A DNA stretch of 64,000 bases from Eonycteris spelaea. Its lineage: Eukaryota > Chordata > Mammalia > Chiroptera > Pteropodidae. The position numbers and the translations under genes are program-made. Each line of letters begins with the position of its first letter. Position 1 is the stretch's first letter. Below are positions 44,001 to 56,717 of the stretch, piece after piece. The DNA is taken from assembly GCA_003508835.1 (NCBI GenBank), contig PUFA01000547.1:124001-188000 (forward strand), read 5' to 3'. Below the pieces are notes generated by a model that ran no database searches, had not been told where the DNA came from, and worked only from the letters and a program-made list of their open reading frames with translations.

Positions 44001-46160
44001 AATTTAGTGAGCTGCAATCAGCTTATGAAAAGAAATATAATTTTTTCATTGAATCTAACATGCCAAAAACTGTGTTCACTTTTAAAATAAAACAAGTTAT
44101 TTTTACCAGCAAAATGGGTTTATGAATTGCAATTTGAGACATGCAGCTATGGCAAAAACCACATACAAGTCTGCAAACAAAGGAGAGTTACTTTACAGAG
44201 AAAAAGGAGGAAGTTGGGATATTGGGTATGAGCAAAAAAAAGTCCATTGGAGGAGAGCAGGAGTCGGGGGTTGTGACGGTTTCTCATTGGCTGAGTTGTG
44301 GCATTTTCCTTTCTGGGAAATAATTGGGCTTGCTGCTGGGCAAAGAGAAAATCTTCCTTCTGCTGGAGTGGGCAACTTCTGGTTTTGAATTGTAAAGTAA
44401 GGGGCTAAGACAAACAGTGTTTGCATGAGAGCTCCCCCTTCAGGGCTTCCTGACTGTTTTAAATGAGATTTATCTGTATTAATTTTTATATAAGATACAT
44501 TATTTCTGATATCTGTATAAAATTTCAAAATACTGCCAAGCAAACTGTGAAATGCTACTGATGAGATGCAATCTAATTTCAGAAATGGGAAATGTAAACA
44601 GCTTATCCCTTAGAATCAGTGACGTGTGTTAATGGCATAGAAGGTATCAGCATATGCATTGCAGGGAGAGTATTATTTTATAAAACTTGTTTCACTACAC
44701 ACACATGCCCATACATACTGGATGAATTTCTCCCTTGCATGATAGTGTTAAATCATTTCAATTTGGATTTTGTTAAATGCTTGGAAAGCCTGGAATTAGT
44801 GGGATTGAGTCTGTCATACTCATAAACGATCAGATTAATAACAGCTACTATTTTACTTATTTTCAGTAAGTTCATGTGTTTTCTTACTCTGCCTTATGTT
44901 AGTGTAAGGATACCAAGAGTATTCATTTGTTTAACATTGTCCTAGGAGCTGTAGAGCAGAAAATGAAACACAAGTCCCTGCCCTCATGTAGCAAGATATT
45001 TTTTCTATATTGTGTGTTAGACCAGGGTGAAACACTGAGCTGAAAACTAGTGTTGGGGGAGAATAGAGTATGGGATTTGGGGGAGATTGTGATTTTGATA
45101 GCATGGTCATGGAAGCCTTGCTGAGAAACTGGACCTGAAATGGGCCCGAGAGTTGGCATGGGGGTATCTGAGGAAAGAGAATCCATTGCGGGAGGAACAA
45201 TAAAAATTCTGAGAAAGTAGAGTCTGCTGCCTTCCAGACTCACAGAGTTCAAGATGGCTGCAGTGGAGGGACAGAGGGTCAGAACAGATGAGGATCAGTG
45301 GGCACAGGCAGATGGCGTAGACCTCTTTTGGGCATTTTATGTTCATGGATATTTTTGAGTGAGATGGGAAGCCATTGATGACCTATAAACAGAAGGGTGC
45401 ATGCCAGCTCTCCTACATAGATTAACAGGAGCATTGGAGCAGCCATGGTGGAGATATGACAGAAGTGGTGCAAAGATGGAAACTTTTGCGTTGCAATGAT
45501 CCAGGGAGAGATCATGGTGTTTTCAATCAAGGAGGTGGCAGTGGATGGAGAAGAGAATGGTCAAGTTCTGGATACCTTTAGAAGGGTTTGCTAATTGGTT
45601 TTAGGATATGGGAGGAAGGCTGGCAAAGCACATCTCTAGAGTTTGTGAACTGAGCAACTGGAAGGGTTTACAGAGAAAGAGAATGCTGCAGGAGGAGCAG
45701 GTTTTTTAGGGGATTATCTAGACCTTAGTTGCTTTTTTTTTTTTTTTTAGATCACCCAGAAATCTTAGATATCCCTGAGGGTATGTCTGTGTGTAGGAGG
45801 AGGCTAGTGAGACACCCAGGATGCAAAAATGAAAGAGACAGGCACTCTGAGATGTTGAATCTGTGCCTCCTTAAGTATTGTCCTTAAATTTTGTGCTCCA
45901 ATGCCTTCCTTGCCTCACCCTGTTCATGGCCCTGCAAGAGGACATGTTGAGCAGTTTGCAATTGTAATTGCAGGAGACTGGAGTGGAGTGGTGGGGGACT
46001 GAAGAGGTAAGTCTGGAATTATCATGTCACTTAAATGTTTTGAGCCTCTTTTCTTACATGTAAAATAAGGGTATTAATAGTTATCTCAATGTTTCAGGGG
46101 AGGATTAAATAAGGCAATGATTTTATCTTTTGAAATAAATACTGCCTAATGATGTGCTTG
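44001..46160. other. No gene seen; includes segment homologous to ZNF280B upstream intron
   Basis: No exon recognised before the ZNF280A acceptor. 45110-45600 carries an old repeat with GAGATGGGAAGCCATTGATG. A related repeat with AGAAAGCCATTAAAGAGTTT lies at 59570-59850, at a similar distance before the ZNF280B exon. 46040-46165 (TACATGTAAAATAAGGGTAT) matches 60530-60631. Poly-T at 45730-45750. Confidence 0.5.
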
Positions 46161-46233
46161 CACTTAGGTAGCAGTTTACAAAAAGGAAGTACTGGAAGTT
46201 GAAGGGACCACTTTGAGCCAAAGCAGTTGTGAA

Positions 46234-47825
46234 ATGGCAGATCTCTTCTTGTGTGAGAAGGAACAAAAGCCAGAACCACTGGTGAAAGTGGAAGAATCCA
46301 ACCACAGGGACAAGGATGATGATGAGAATTCTGATGTGCTATTTGTTGGAGTGGAACACGTAAATGAAGATGATGAAGTCCTCTTTGTCAGAGTGATTTC
46401 CAAATCAAAACCAGTCATTTCAAACATTTTGAATAGAGGCTGCTTGGTTCAAGATACTGCTTGCACATTACAGCCTACAAATCACTTGACCCCTATGTCA
46501 AAAGCGGGGGCCATCCGTCCAGTTTCTCATTCTGGGAAGAGAGCACTAGATAGTCCTATTTTTGAGCCTTCATATAAATATGATTATAAAACAAACTCAA
46601 CACAAGTCGTCCCTGGCAATTCCTCAGATTTGCTCTCTTCAGGGGCTCAGTGTCTACTTGGAGCTGTACTTTCTACAGGGGCAAGGATGAAAGTCCTCAC
46701 AATTCAAAGAGACTTTCCACTTTGGATATCAACAGTAGAAATCCCAAAAGATCTAAACTCAGTGATGGGGTCCTAGAGGGACATCCTTTAGCTGTGGCCC
46801 CTTTAAGTGTCTCTCCTACAATGGATGTGAGTACACCCTCACTAGATGTTCCCTCTTTGTTAAACCCTGTTGAGAATGGAGCATCATTTCCTCGGGCTTA
46901 TGCAAATGACAGAGAACATTTCAATTTTATGGATCCAGGTAGAGCAGATAGTTTGGAAAAGCAGGGAAAAACAGACTTTTTGAGACTAGCAAGTCAAAAC
47001 AAGACTGTTGATCCCAAGAAAGGAAATCTGATCATGTCACTTCATGACTTCTACTACGGACAGCATAAAGGAAATGGGCTGCTAGAACAGAAGACTCACA
47101 CAGCCTTTAAATGCCGCAGCTGCTTGAAACTGCTAAAGAATGTCAAATTTATGAACCACGTGAAGCACCATTTGGAACTTGAGAAACAGAAGGGCGGCAG
47201 CTGGGAAATCCACACCACCTGCCAGCACTGCCACCGGCAGTTTCCCACTCCCTTCCAACTGCAGTGTCACATTGAGAGTGTACACACCTCCCAGGAGCCC
47301 TCCGCTGTTTGTAAAATTTGTGAATTGTCATTTGAAACAGATCAGGTTCTCTTACAGCACATGAAGGACAATCACAAGCCTGGGGAAATGCCCTACGTGT
47401 GCCAGCTTTGCAATTATAGATCGTCGGCCTTTGCCGATGTGGAAACACATTTCAGAACGTGCCATGAAAACACGAAGAATTTGCTTTGTCCATTTTGTCT
47501 CAAAATTTGCACGATTGCAACATCCTACATGAATCATTGTTGGAGCCACTGGAACAAAAAATTCTTCCGGTGTACCAAATGCCGGCTACAGTTTTTAACT
47601 TTCAAGGAGAAAACGGAGCACCAAACCAAGAATCATCAAACATTTAAAAAGCCAGAGCAATTGGAAGGATTGTCTCCTGAAACAGAAGTTATTATTCAAA
47701 CTACAGGTCAACCAGGATCCAGAAGTGCAGCATCCATTATTGTGAACATCACTGACCCTCAACTGTCAACTGTAAAAACTAAGAGGAGGGTGACTATGAA
47801 CACTAAGTATTATAGATATCACTGA
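46234..47825 (+). CDS. ZNF280A: ZNF280A, C2H2 zinc-finger protein (one frameshift)
   Basis: ZNF280A (SUHW1) is a nuclear C2H2 protein of the suppressor-of-hairy-wing-like family. Its molecular function is little known. Start 46234 gives MADLFLCEKEQ, aligning with human MGDIFLCKK. The acidic N-terminus holds two SUMO-interaction-like motifs, DVLFVGVEH and EVLFVRVIS, then SKPVISNILNR. A Ser/Pro-rich linker follows, then [12 protein letters not shown] and [12 protein letters not shown]. Six zinc-finger units run over about residues 291-468 (FKCRSC, TTCQHC, AVCKIC, YVCQLC, LLCPFC, FRCTKC). The tail is basic (KTKRRVTMN). At the G-run 46678-46681 one base is missing: the upstream frame ends at a stop near 46776 while the family frame resumes at once with KDESPHNSKRLST. 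Corrected length is about 530 residues against 542 in human. The coding exon has an acceptor at 46167, so it is spliced, not a retrocopy. Confidence 0.9.
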
Positions 47826-48059
47826 AGCTAGAGTTCTGACTATAAATTATGTTCTACCCGCTTCCAGGAATTCTGAAAGACAGAATTGAGGTGAGGACAT
47901 CTGTACATCATGGCTGTAGATGCCAGCAAGCAATGTCAACAAATGTCAGGTTTTACAGTAACAATTCTTCGACTCCCCACTGTCAAGAACTAGCTCAGAA
48001 GTCTCATGCCTCTTCCCAATCAACCTCCTCCCCAAAGTAGCCACTTCTCTGACCTCTGC
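47826..48059. other. ZNF280A 3' flank
   Basis: 3' UTR or flank. No polyadenylation signal stands out before the AATAAATGG at about 48093. Confidence 0.4.
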
Positions 48060-48600
48060 TACCATAAAGTGGTCTTTGTTTTTGAAATTTAAATAAATGG
48101 AGTTGCACAATAGATTATTGTCTTTGTTTTTCTTTACATAGGTGAGATGTGTTCTTGCTGTGTGTAGCACATTCGTTTTCATTGCTAGGTAGAATTCCCT
48201 TGAATGAATATGGCACATTTTAATATACCCATTTTATTGTTGATGGACTTTGAGGTTGATTCTTTTGTATTTTGAATAAACCTTGTGTGGGATTGTGTAT
48301 GTCTTTTGGCAGATATATATGTAGTAATTTCTCTAGGATAGTATAGAGACAAGAAGTTCTGGAACTGTATGGATTTAGCTTTTTACTGTAGATACTGCCA
48401 AACACTTTTTCAAAGTGATAGAAACAATTTACATTTCTACCAGCAACACTGAAAACTCAATTGCTACAGATACAACACTTGGTACTGTCAGTCCTTTTCA
48501 TTAGTGTCATTTTCTTGAAGTTTTAGTTGTTTTCATGTTGTTTTCATTTGCATTTCCCTATGAGTAATGCAGTGCCACATTTATTATAGCTTTTAATTAC
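48060..48600 (-). mobile_element. L1 3' region fragment
   Basis: Plus-strand blocks AATGGAGTTGCACAATAGA, TTGTTGATGGACTTTGAGGT, ACTGCCAAACACTTTTTCAA and CATTTGCATTTCCCTATG-type are the reverse complement of the L1 3' half of mammals. Confidence 0.7.
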
Positions 48601-48607
48601 TGTAGCT

Positions 48608-49096
48608 CTACAGTGATGGTAAATTTTATGTGTCAACTTGTTTGAGCAAGGGGATGCCTGAAGAGCTAGTAAAACATTTTGGGGGTATGTCTGCAGGGCG
48701 TTTCTGGAAGAGATGAGCATTTGAGTCAGTAAATAGTAAACAAGATAAGACATGAGCGATGTGGGTGGGCATCATTCAATACAAGGAGGAAGGATGAATT
48801 TTCCCTCTGTTTTCTTGAGACAGAACATCTATTTCTTCTGTCCTTGAACATCAGAGCTCCTTCAGGCCTTCAGACTCAGAGACTTATACCAGCATCTCTT
48901 CTCTGCCTCTGGTTCTCAGGCCTTCAGATTCAAACTGAATTCTCCCACTGGCTTTCCTGGTTCTCCAGCTTGCAAACAGCATATCATTGGACTTCTTAGC
49001 CTCCATAATTGTGTAAGCCAATTCTCATAATAAATCTCATATAGCTCTCTATATATCCTATTTGTTTTGTTTCTCTGGAGAACCCTGACTAATATA
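48608..49096 (-). mobile_element. ERVL LTR (MLT2-type), minus
   Basis: Plus strand begins TGATGGTAAATTTTATGTGT and ends TTTCTCTGGAGAACCCTGAC-TAATATA. That is the reverse complement of an MLT2-type LTR (cf. 13259-13735, opposite orientation). It contains TCTCATAATAAATCTC near its end. Confidence 0.8.
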
Positions 49097-50215
49097 GCTA
49101 TCTGGGAGTTTAATTTCTCTAGCTTTGGTGTTCAGAATTGTCTTGCCTATTCTAGGTGATTTGTTTAATTGAAGTGGTTATAGTAAGTTTTATTATCTTG
49201 TTCTCAAACTCATGTACAATAGTTCTTTAATTGTGATGTTAGCTATAAGGTTTTTTGTAGCTACCCAAGGACTACAGAGGAATTGAGCTACTAATCAGTA
49301 ACCAAAAGATAATTGAGGAAAAAAATGAAAGTTTGGAAATTAAGCAATATAATTCTAATTAAGACTGAGATTAGGGTGAGGGAAGCCAGGGCCCTTAAGT
49401 GCAAAAGTCTCTTCCCTCCACTTTCACAAAGGTCTTTAATGTTATGCTTTAAGCTCACCCTAGTTCTGGTTCCGGTTCTAAGGAAGTCATAGCTCTTATA
49501 AGAAATTGCTATGGAAAAAGTAAAATATTTGTAACTAAATAATTTTGAAAACAATGAAATGCATGGGATAGAACTAAAGCAGTCCTTAGGAGAAATTCAT
49601 ATTTTTGAGGAAAGAGTAAAGATTTTGAAGTAAACAAAATGGAATTACTTTAACGAAGCTGCTGAAATTATAAACGTGATAAAGGTTGTGTCATGAGGAA
49701 AGGTTTTATTATTCTTCTAACTTGCTTGGGAACATAAGCTTTTGAACTGTAGTTCTGCATCAATGTTTGGATATACATCAGTTCGTTATGTGTCAATAGT
49801 TGGGTATATACTAGACATCCAGATAATGCTCTGATTACCCCTCCTCCCCCAAAGGACTGACATAACCAGACCACCTGACATCCACCTGACATCCATCATC
49901 CAGACCACCAGACATGAAAAGACCTCCTAGAACCCAACTTCCAGACCACCTGGCATCTGATACCATCCTGGTCCAATCCCAGGGCTAAGAGCAGGACTGA
50001 TTGATTATTCTTTAAAATGTACTTTTTACTATAATAACTCTTAACATTTCTTTTCTCTTTGGAACACTTCTAGTTTTTAACTAGCTGTGTTTCCAGTTTG
50101 CAAACTCTAAGACCCTTGAATAAATTATCATTTATTTTTAATAAAGCCTCCAGACTCTTTTCTGAGTTTGTTCAACATAAAAAATGCATATATTTGAAAG
50201 GAAGGGTTAGAAAAA
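49097..50215. other. No gene seen
   Basis: No exon recognised. At 49850-49970 imperfect direct repeats of CCAGACCACCTGACATC occur (four degenerate units). Confidence 0.45.
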
Positions 50216-50224
50216 TAATGACCT

Positions 50225-50400
50225 AAGTCAGTGCTGTCCATAAACATATCTGCAATGATGGAAATGTTCTATATCTGCTCTGTTCAATTTGCCATATGTG
50301 ACTACCAAGCTGTTGAAGTATAGCTAGTGTAATTGAGGTACTGAATTTTTAATTTAATTTACCTAAAATTAAATTTAAAGGTAGAAGAAACAGATCTCCC
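50225..50400. mobile_element. hAT-type (MER5-like) DNA repeat
   Basis: CAGTGCTGTCCATAAACATA, ATGATGGAAATGTTCTATAT, then CTAGTGTAATTGAGGTACTG and a TTTAATTTAATTTACC core are the layout of MER5-like hAT non-autonomous elements. The distal terminal repeat is missing. Confidence 0.6.
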
Positions 50401-51515
50401 TTATAAATAAATGCCAAGTAATTTGTGTACTCTCAATAATCTCATAGATACTCTCCCCTCCTTGAGACTCCATGACCCATCCTGAATGTAGGCTAGATTT
50501 AGTGACTTGCTTCCAAAGACTAGAATATGGAAAGAGAAAATAAAGTAACTTTAAGGTAGAGAACTAATACTAAACACTAGCGATAGCATGTATCCCTGAT
50601 GGGAAGTGATGAGAAGGATACATCACCTCTGTGATAGAATTCTAAAAGCCTATAACCCTAGTGTAACCATGAGGAAAACATCATGTCTGTATTGAGAAAT
50701 GTTCTGGAAAACACCTAACCTTTAAGGACTTCTTAAAGCCGTCAAGGTCATGAAAAACAAAGTTTTACAGAGTAGGCTAGGGAGATGCTACCACAGAATG
50801 GATTGTGATACCCTGTAAGGAATCTGGAACAGAAAAAGGACATTAGTAGAAAAATTGGTGAAATTTTAATAAAGCCCAGAGCTTACTTGATAACTTACTG
50901 AAGGATATTGGAGTAATTTTGAGGCCTAAAGGAGGTCATTTCACATATGTACATTTCAGACATAGCAAATATTTTCTCCATATCTACATCCCCTTAGTTT
51001 TTACAATATACTTCACTAAACAGAAATCTGCAAATGCAAAGGATCAATAACTTAGACTTTGTGTCTGACCATAATACAACAAAGTGAGAAATTGATAAAG
51101 GAACAGTTTTAAAATTTTTTATGGATTTGGAAAATGAATACCATATTATGTAACCTTTGTGTTAAAAAGAGCATCACCAGGGAAATTAGGGCATACTTGG
51201 AACTGAATGATAAGGAACATATAAAGCAAAAATTGCGAGACAGTTAAATTGGCACTTGAGTAAATTAAGGGAGATTTATAGCATTACATAAAGAAATAAA
51301 ACAAATGAGCTAGGCATTTATCTAAAAAAGTTGTAAAGAGGAGCAAGAGAACCCGTAGAGAGGAAAAAATAATAGAAATAACGAAGAGTGGAAGAAATAA
51401 GTGAAACAGAAGAAAATGGAATTATAGATTAAGAAAATCCAAACCTGTTCCTCCCCACCCCCGCCCCACCCCCCGGCCAATATTACTAAGACAGACTTCT
51501 GGCAGAATCGGACAA
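50401..51515. other. No gene seen
   Basis: AT-rich, no exon or clear repeat, apart from a C-rich patch at 51455-51476. Confidence 0.4.
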
Positions 51516-51519
51516 TTAA

Positions 51520-51815
51520 AAATAATTCTGTAAAGGGCCAGATAGTAAATATTTTAGGCTTTGCGAATATGACCTCTGGCGATTAGTCAACTTTGCTGTT
51601 GTAACAGGATAGCAATGATAGGCAATATCTAAAGGAATGGGCATGTCCTGTGTCCCAATAAAACTTTATTCGTGGAGACTTAAATTTGAATTTCATATAA
51701 TTTTCACACAAGATAATATTCTCTTTGAGATTTTTTCCCCAGCCATTAAAAAAAATGTAAGGTTTATTCTTAGCTTGCTGCAAGCTGTGCAAAACTAGGC
51801 GGCAGACTGGATTGG
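51520..51815. mobile_element. hAT-type DNA repeat
   Basis: TTCTGTAAAGGGCCAGATAG, TAAATATTTTAGGCTTTGCG, then ATGGGCATGTCCTGTGTCCC-AATAAAACTTTATT are typical of an abundant mammalian non-autonomous DNA repeat. 43615-44000 is a more diverged relative. Confidence 0.6.
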
Positions 51816-52069
51816 CCCCAGATGCAACTTTGAGAGAATGGGCGGCGATACTCAGTTGCATGTCTAAGTTCCTTAAGCATGGAGCAGGAAGCTAGTACTT
51901 TTATGGAGAAGGGACCACACTTGAGGATGATTAGAACTGGACGCCAGGTGAGCAAGCCTATTCCCTGATGGACTGGGAGCCCACCCACTGATCCTGAACC
52001 CTGGCCTTCTGTGAAACCTTGACCACCCAAGACCCTTCCAGAGACTCAGTGATAGCTCTGCCCACATCC

Positions 52070-52600
52070 TCTCTCAGCCCGTCGCCACTAGGGGCCCCCA
52101 GCGGTCGCCACCAGGGGCGCCAGAGAGCGCGCATGCGCCCGACCCGTCCTTGCGGCCAATCAGATCGCAGCGCCCGGAGCCCAGCCAGCCTCACGCCTCA
52201 CCTGGCAGCCAGTCACTGGTTGCAGCGGGCGCGCGTGTGGAGGCGTCGGCGGCGTCGGCGGCGCCTGGGCTGAGGAGACATCGTCGCTTCGGGCTTCGCG
52301 GGTGGACCGCCTCAGGCCTGGTGCGCCGCCGGCAGCTCTGTGATCGCCGCGGACAGGGACTGGTAAGGGCGGGGGGTGGCGCGGCCCAAGTGTTCCTTGA
52401 GGGGAGATGAAAGGGACTCTTCGGGTCGCGACACCGCGCCTGGCCTTGCACAGCTCAGCGGCCTGTCCCTGTGTCGCCGCGGGTGGCGGCCCCCGTGGGT
52501 CCAAAGATCCCTCTCACACACATTCCCGTCCCTAAACTCAGCAGGCGCCACCTTTAAGTAGCCTGCCTTCCCCGACCCTGACAGGGCGACCCCATCCCCC
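52070..52600 (+). promoter_or_regulatory. ZNF280B: CpG island promoter and exon 1, probably ZNF280B
   Basis: The most CpG-dense block of the window. It includes a CCAAT box (GCGGCCAATCAGATC, about 52150), a GCGTCGGCGGC tandem at about 52243-52262 and no TATA box. A splice donor, GGGACTG|GTAAGG, ends the putative first exon at 52362, and a second candidate exon follows at 53122-53180. The next plus-strand coding exon with an open acceptor is ZNF280B at 60634. Human ZNF280B also has a long 5' intron span. Assigned on these grounds. The start site is not determined. Confidence 0.65.
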
Positions 52601-53121
52601 AATCCTGAAGAAGGGGCCAGGCCTGGCTCCTGATGCCCTCCCCTCTCACTTCCCCCGCGGGGGTCTCTTGTGAAGCTTCACACAGTTAAAAATCTGAAAC
52701 CGATTTTGTAACCCCAGCCTCACTCCGATTCTGAACATCTGTTGGTCTAGACCCTTTAAGACCTTTAAAGCATTTAAACATTGATTTGTTGGTCCCTCTC
52801 CCACAGCGCTTTATTTTTCTCGTTTACTGTATCTCTCTGCCTGGACTCTAAAGCAGCCTCGGCCCTAATAAAGTTCCCTTGAGAGCCATGACCAAGAGTG
52901 ATTTTGAGGCTTCTGATTTGGGCAGTTCCCAGACGGAGTGATTTCTTTACTGAGATAGGGTAGATTGGAGGAACAGGTTTGAGAAAAGGAATTCAGTTCT
53001 CTTTTCTGAGTAAGAAGGGGATGCTTGAAAAACATCCAAATGGCAATATCAGGTAGCAGTGGGATAGAAAATATTCTGTAACATGTAAGTAACCTTGATC
53101 TTTTTCTCTGGTTGCTTCAAG

Positions 53122-53180
53122 GATGTGATCTCCTGCCTGGAGTTATCTCAAGTTCTTAGAAGTTTCAGTGCACACCTGAG
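53122..53180 (+). other. ZNF280B: Candidate non-coding exon 2 of ZNF280B
   Basis: 59 bases bounded by a pyrimidine-rich acceptor (TTTTTCTCTGGTTGCTTCAAG) and a strong donor (ACCTGAG|GTAAGA). No ATG-initiated frame continues to the coding exon. Confidence 0.4.
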
Positions 53181-53734
53181 GTAAGATGAGAGAAGTCTAT
53201 CATGAGGGCCAAGCTTGTATCTTTTTTTCCTTTAGTTTTTTGCTTGTTATCTCATGTGCTAAACACTACTATTTAGACACTGTTTCCCAAATGTATATTA
53301 TATACAGCTGAATGTGTATGGTAAGTTCAGGACAGTCATTGATTTAAATAATTTTGGAACCCTCTAAACTGCTTCCTTAAAAAAAAAGGGTGGTGGACAT
53401 ATTTTTTTTCACCTAAAATAAAGGTAGGTGCACCATAGATTTTTAAGCTATGTTAAGCTGATTTCTTCAACCATGTTCTGAGTCTAAAATGGGCTGATAC
53501 ACATATCATAAGATTTCAGCTAAAGTATTAAAGTGGTTCATTCAGGGTAAATGAGTATTGGTTAAAATGATTACCTGTAATCATTTTAATCTGTAAGAGA
53601 TTTATTTCTGTAATTGAATGTGGCTGGATAGGGGAGGCCATCTGAATTCATTTCATGCCTGTAGGCAAGTTTATAGGTAAGTTGTATGCCTAGCAACTTG
53701 TGCATACAGCTCAGTGAGACCCATTGTATAGTTA
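53181..53734. other. Intron; no feature supported
   Basis: AT-rich intronic sequence with no recognised repeat. Confidence 0.4.
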
Positions 53735-54205
53735 CTTATCTATTGCTGTATAACACATTATCTTATAACATAATACCTTAAAATAAATGTTTATTATCTC
53801 TTAGTTTCTGAAGGACTGGAATCCGAGAGTGGTTTAGCTCAGTGGTTATGGCTCAAGGCCTCTCATGAGGTTGGTTGTCAGACTTTTGGTTACATCTGTA
53901 GGCTTGACTTTTGTTGGATGATCTTTGTCTAAGCTCAGTGTTAGCACAGGCCTTGGTTCCTCACTCTGGGTCTTTCCACGAAGCTGCTTGTGTCATGGCA
54001 GTTGGCTTTCCCCTGAACGAGTGATTCAAGAGAGATATTTGCACCCAAGGTGAAGTGCAGACTTTTGAAAGTTAGCTGTGCTGTATTTGCTTAGTCCTAG
54101 AGGCCAATCCTGTGATAGGGTGGGAGAGGGCTACCCAAGAGTAAATACCAAGAGGTGGGATTCATTTGGAGCCATCTTGGAGGTTGGCTACCACAGCTAT
54201 TTGTC
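53735..54205. mobile_element. Old interspersed repeat (unnamed)
   Basis: Begins TATCTATTGCTGTATAACAC and ends GGAGGTTGGCTACCACA; the layout TTA(T/A)TATCTC..CAG and AGAGGCCAATCCTGTGATAG is shared by a widespread mammalian repeat. It is related to 35110-35580. Confidence 0.5.
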
Positions 54206-54599
54206 TGCTGTTCCAACCTTTCTCCATATGATCTCAGGCATTGTTTTATTACTATGGGTGCATTATTTGGCTCCAAGCTAAGGCCAAAACCTCTATCTGT
54301 GTACTAGATCAAAGCAATTCTTGTTTATCCAATAATATTGGTCCAGCAAATCTCCTCTTAGTCCTGAATTAAGTTGTCTGTTTTTCGGTTTCATTCCTGA
54401 AAACATACTGATTGTAATGCCACCTGTCATTAAAACTTCATTTTTTGATAGGACATCCTCTTCTGCCTATTTTATTTAGCATTTGCTTGTCATTACAGAA
54501 AAATTTCTCCGTAATTGTTCATATTTGCTGACTCCTGCTATTTTCCTTTGAACCCTTTAAATCTATTCTTGTCAAGGTCACCAATAAATTTCATAATGC

Positions 54600-55835
54600 T
54601 TAATTCAGTGGTCAGTTTTTAAGATTTTATTCGATCTTTTGGTAGTATTTGTCAGAGTGGTTTATTTCCTCATTTGGATTATAGGGATGCTTTTTTCTTG
54701 ACACCTCCCTCTTCCATTTCCCCACACTGCCACGGTTGTAACTTCATTCTTCATTTAACTTCATTTTTCATATTCTTTTCTGGTTCCTTCTCATCCTTCT
54801 GATCTCTAACCGGTGGAGTACCCCAGGGCTTAGATTTTAGATCTCTTTTCCTAGGTGATCTCATCCAGTCTTGTGTTTTAAATAACACTACATGCCAAAG
54901 AATCCAAAATATGTATACCTGGCCCACATCTTCCCTGAGCTCTGGTATCATATATTTATCGTTCAGTATCACCTCTTGTATGTCAGCCTTCCCTCTTTCA
55001 CATCCCAAATCCAATCCATGAACAAATCTTGTGGACCTTCAAGATAATTGATCTAGAATCTGACCCCTTCTTAGTACCTTTTTTTCCCATCCTGTCTGGT
55101 ACTAACATTATCTTTTGTCTATATTATTTCAGTAACCTCTTAACTTGTCTTCCTGCTTCCAGTATTACCCTCTAAAGTCTGTTTCTTCGCACAGTACCCA
55201 GACTGATCTGTTGAAAGTCAGATCATATTACTGTACACTTAAAAACTTCCCAGTGACTTCTCATGATGCTTAGAGTGAAGACTAAAGAACTTATAATGGC
55301 CTACATCAACCTACCTGATCTTGGCTCTGCTCCACTACAAAAACTTCATTGTTTGATTTCATCTCCAACTTCTTTCTCTTTCCATTGACTTGCCTATGTT
55401 AGCCTCTTGTCCATTCCTTAAATTTGTTAAGCACGCTCTAGTCTCAGAGACTTTGTATTTGTTGTTTCCTCTGCTGGCATACTCTTTCCCAGATATCCAC
55501 AACCATATCATGTAAAAACCTGCCTCCATACTACCTGGCCCATTTCCCGCTTTTTATTTTCTCTCTAGCATTTATAACTGTTTAAAATTTTACATATACA
55601 TAAATATATTTAATATATAATAATATGTTTCATGTATTTTATTATATATTACCTGTAACAAAATATAAAAATATATGTAATAACATTTTATGTCTATATT
55701 AAAAATTACTTTCCAGAAATTCCTATTAGAATGCCAGCTGCATGAAGAAAAGGGTCTTTGTTTGGATCACTGTTGTATCCTTAGTACCTAGACCAGTACC
55801 TGGCATGTGGTAGGCTCACCAAACTTTTGAGTGCG
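54600..55835 (+). mobile_element. LINE-2-like sequence
   Basis: Contains the typical L2 3' region order: AGTGACTTCTCATG..AGAGTGAAGAC, AATGGCCTACATC, CTGATCTTGGCTCTGCTCC, TTTGTATTTGTTGTTTCCTC, ACTCTTTCCCAGATAT, and GTACCTAGACCAGTACCTGG-CATGTGGTAGGCTCA. It is ancient and non-coding. Confidence 0.65.
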
Positions 55836-56715
55836 TGGTCTTGTATCCAGATTCCTCTCAGACACCACCTTGATGCTGTCCTCTCTCCCTTTCTCTGTCA
55901 GAACTGTGCAAACTCTTTATCATTTCATTCATGTGTAAGTTCTCTGTTTCTCAGCCTTTTGTGAACAGGGATATGTTTTAATTCTACTCATTCGATATGT
56001 TTATAGTTATAGTTCACACAAAATAGCAGCCATGAAAACATTGCCAAACTATATGTATGACCACACATAGAATGATCATCTTTCCATGGATAAGTTTCTC
56101 CCTAATTAAAAAAAGATTTTTTTCCTCCTCCTTTTTTTTTTTTTTTTTTGGACCCAGGAGTTATAAGGGGACATTACCTTAGGGTCAATTTGATATGTCA
56201 AAAAATAATAATAATAGTGACTTTCATTTTTTGTCTTCTTAAAACTTTATAAATGTGGGTGCAGGCTATTTTAACCTTATCCTTTGTAAGGTCCTTGTAA
56301 ACTACTTGTATACCTAGGTCTGTTCCTCATTCTTTTTCTTAAATGTACAAATTAATCAGCTAGTCATTTGAATAAAGTTGAATAATACAACTCTGAGAGT
56401 TTAAGCATTAGTTCTGTACATTCAAAAAGAAAATATGAATGATCTGAAGAAGTCTTACCAGGATTTTTCCCCTGGGAGCTTCCCAATGGCAGGGAGATAC
56501 TAGTTATGTAGAGATTCATCACAGAGCCCATCTGGCCTGTATGGAATATGCTCTCACCACTTCCCCAACCTCCAGATTCCTTATAATATGGTTGACTAAT
56601 TTATCACCCAAAATGGGATATTTTTAATAGTGAAAAGTGGCACTATTAAATACACAAGGACAGCAGGTTAAACTGGAATTGTCCTGGTCAAACCTGGATA
56701 TTTAGTAAGTCTGCT
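55836..56715. other. No gene seen; poly-T
   Basis: No exon recognised. Poly-T at 56132-56150. Confidence 0.4.
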
Positions 56716-56717
56716 TA

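Noticed and set aside
46234..47825. ZNF280A as a processed retrocopy
   Set aside because: A splice acceptor and alignable intron sequence precede the exon, and no poly-A tail or target duplication is seen.
49850..49970. CRISPR-like or regulatory array of CCAGACCACC units
   Set aside because: The units are irregular in length and spacing with no unique spacers, and the context is mammalian; it is a degenerate tandem repeat.
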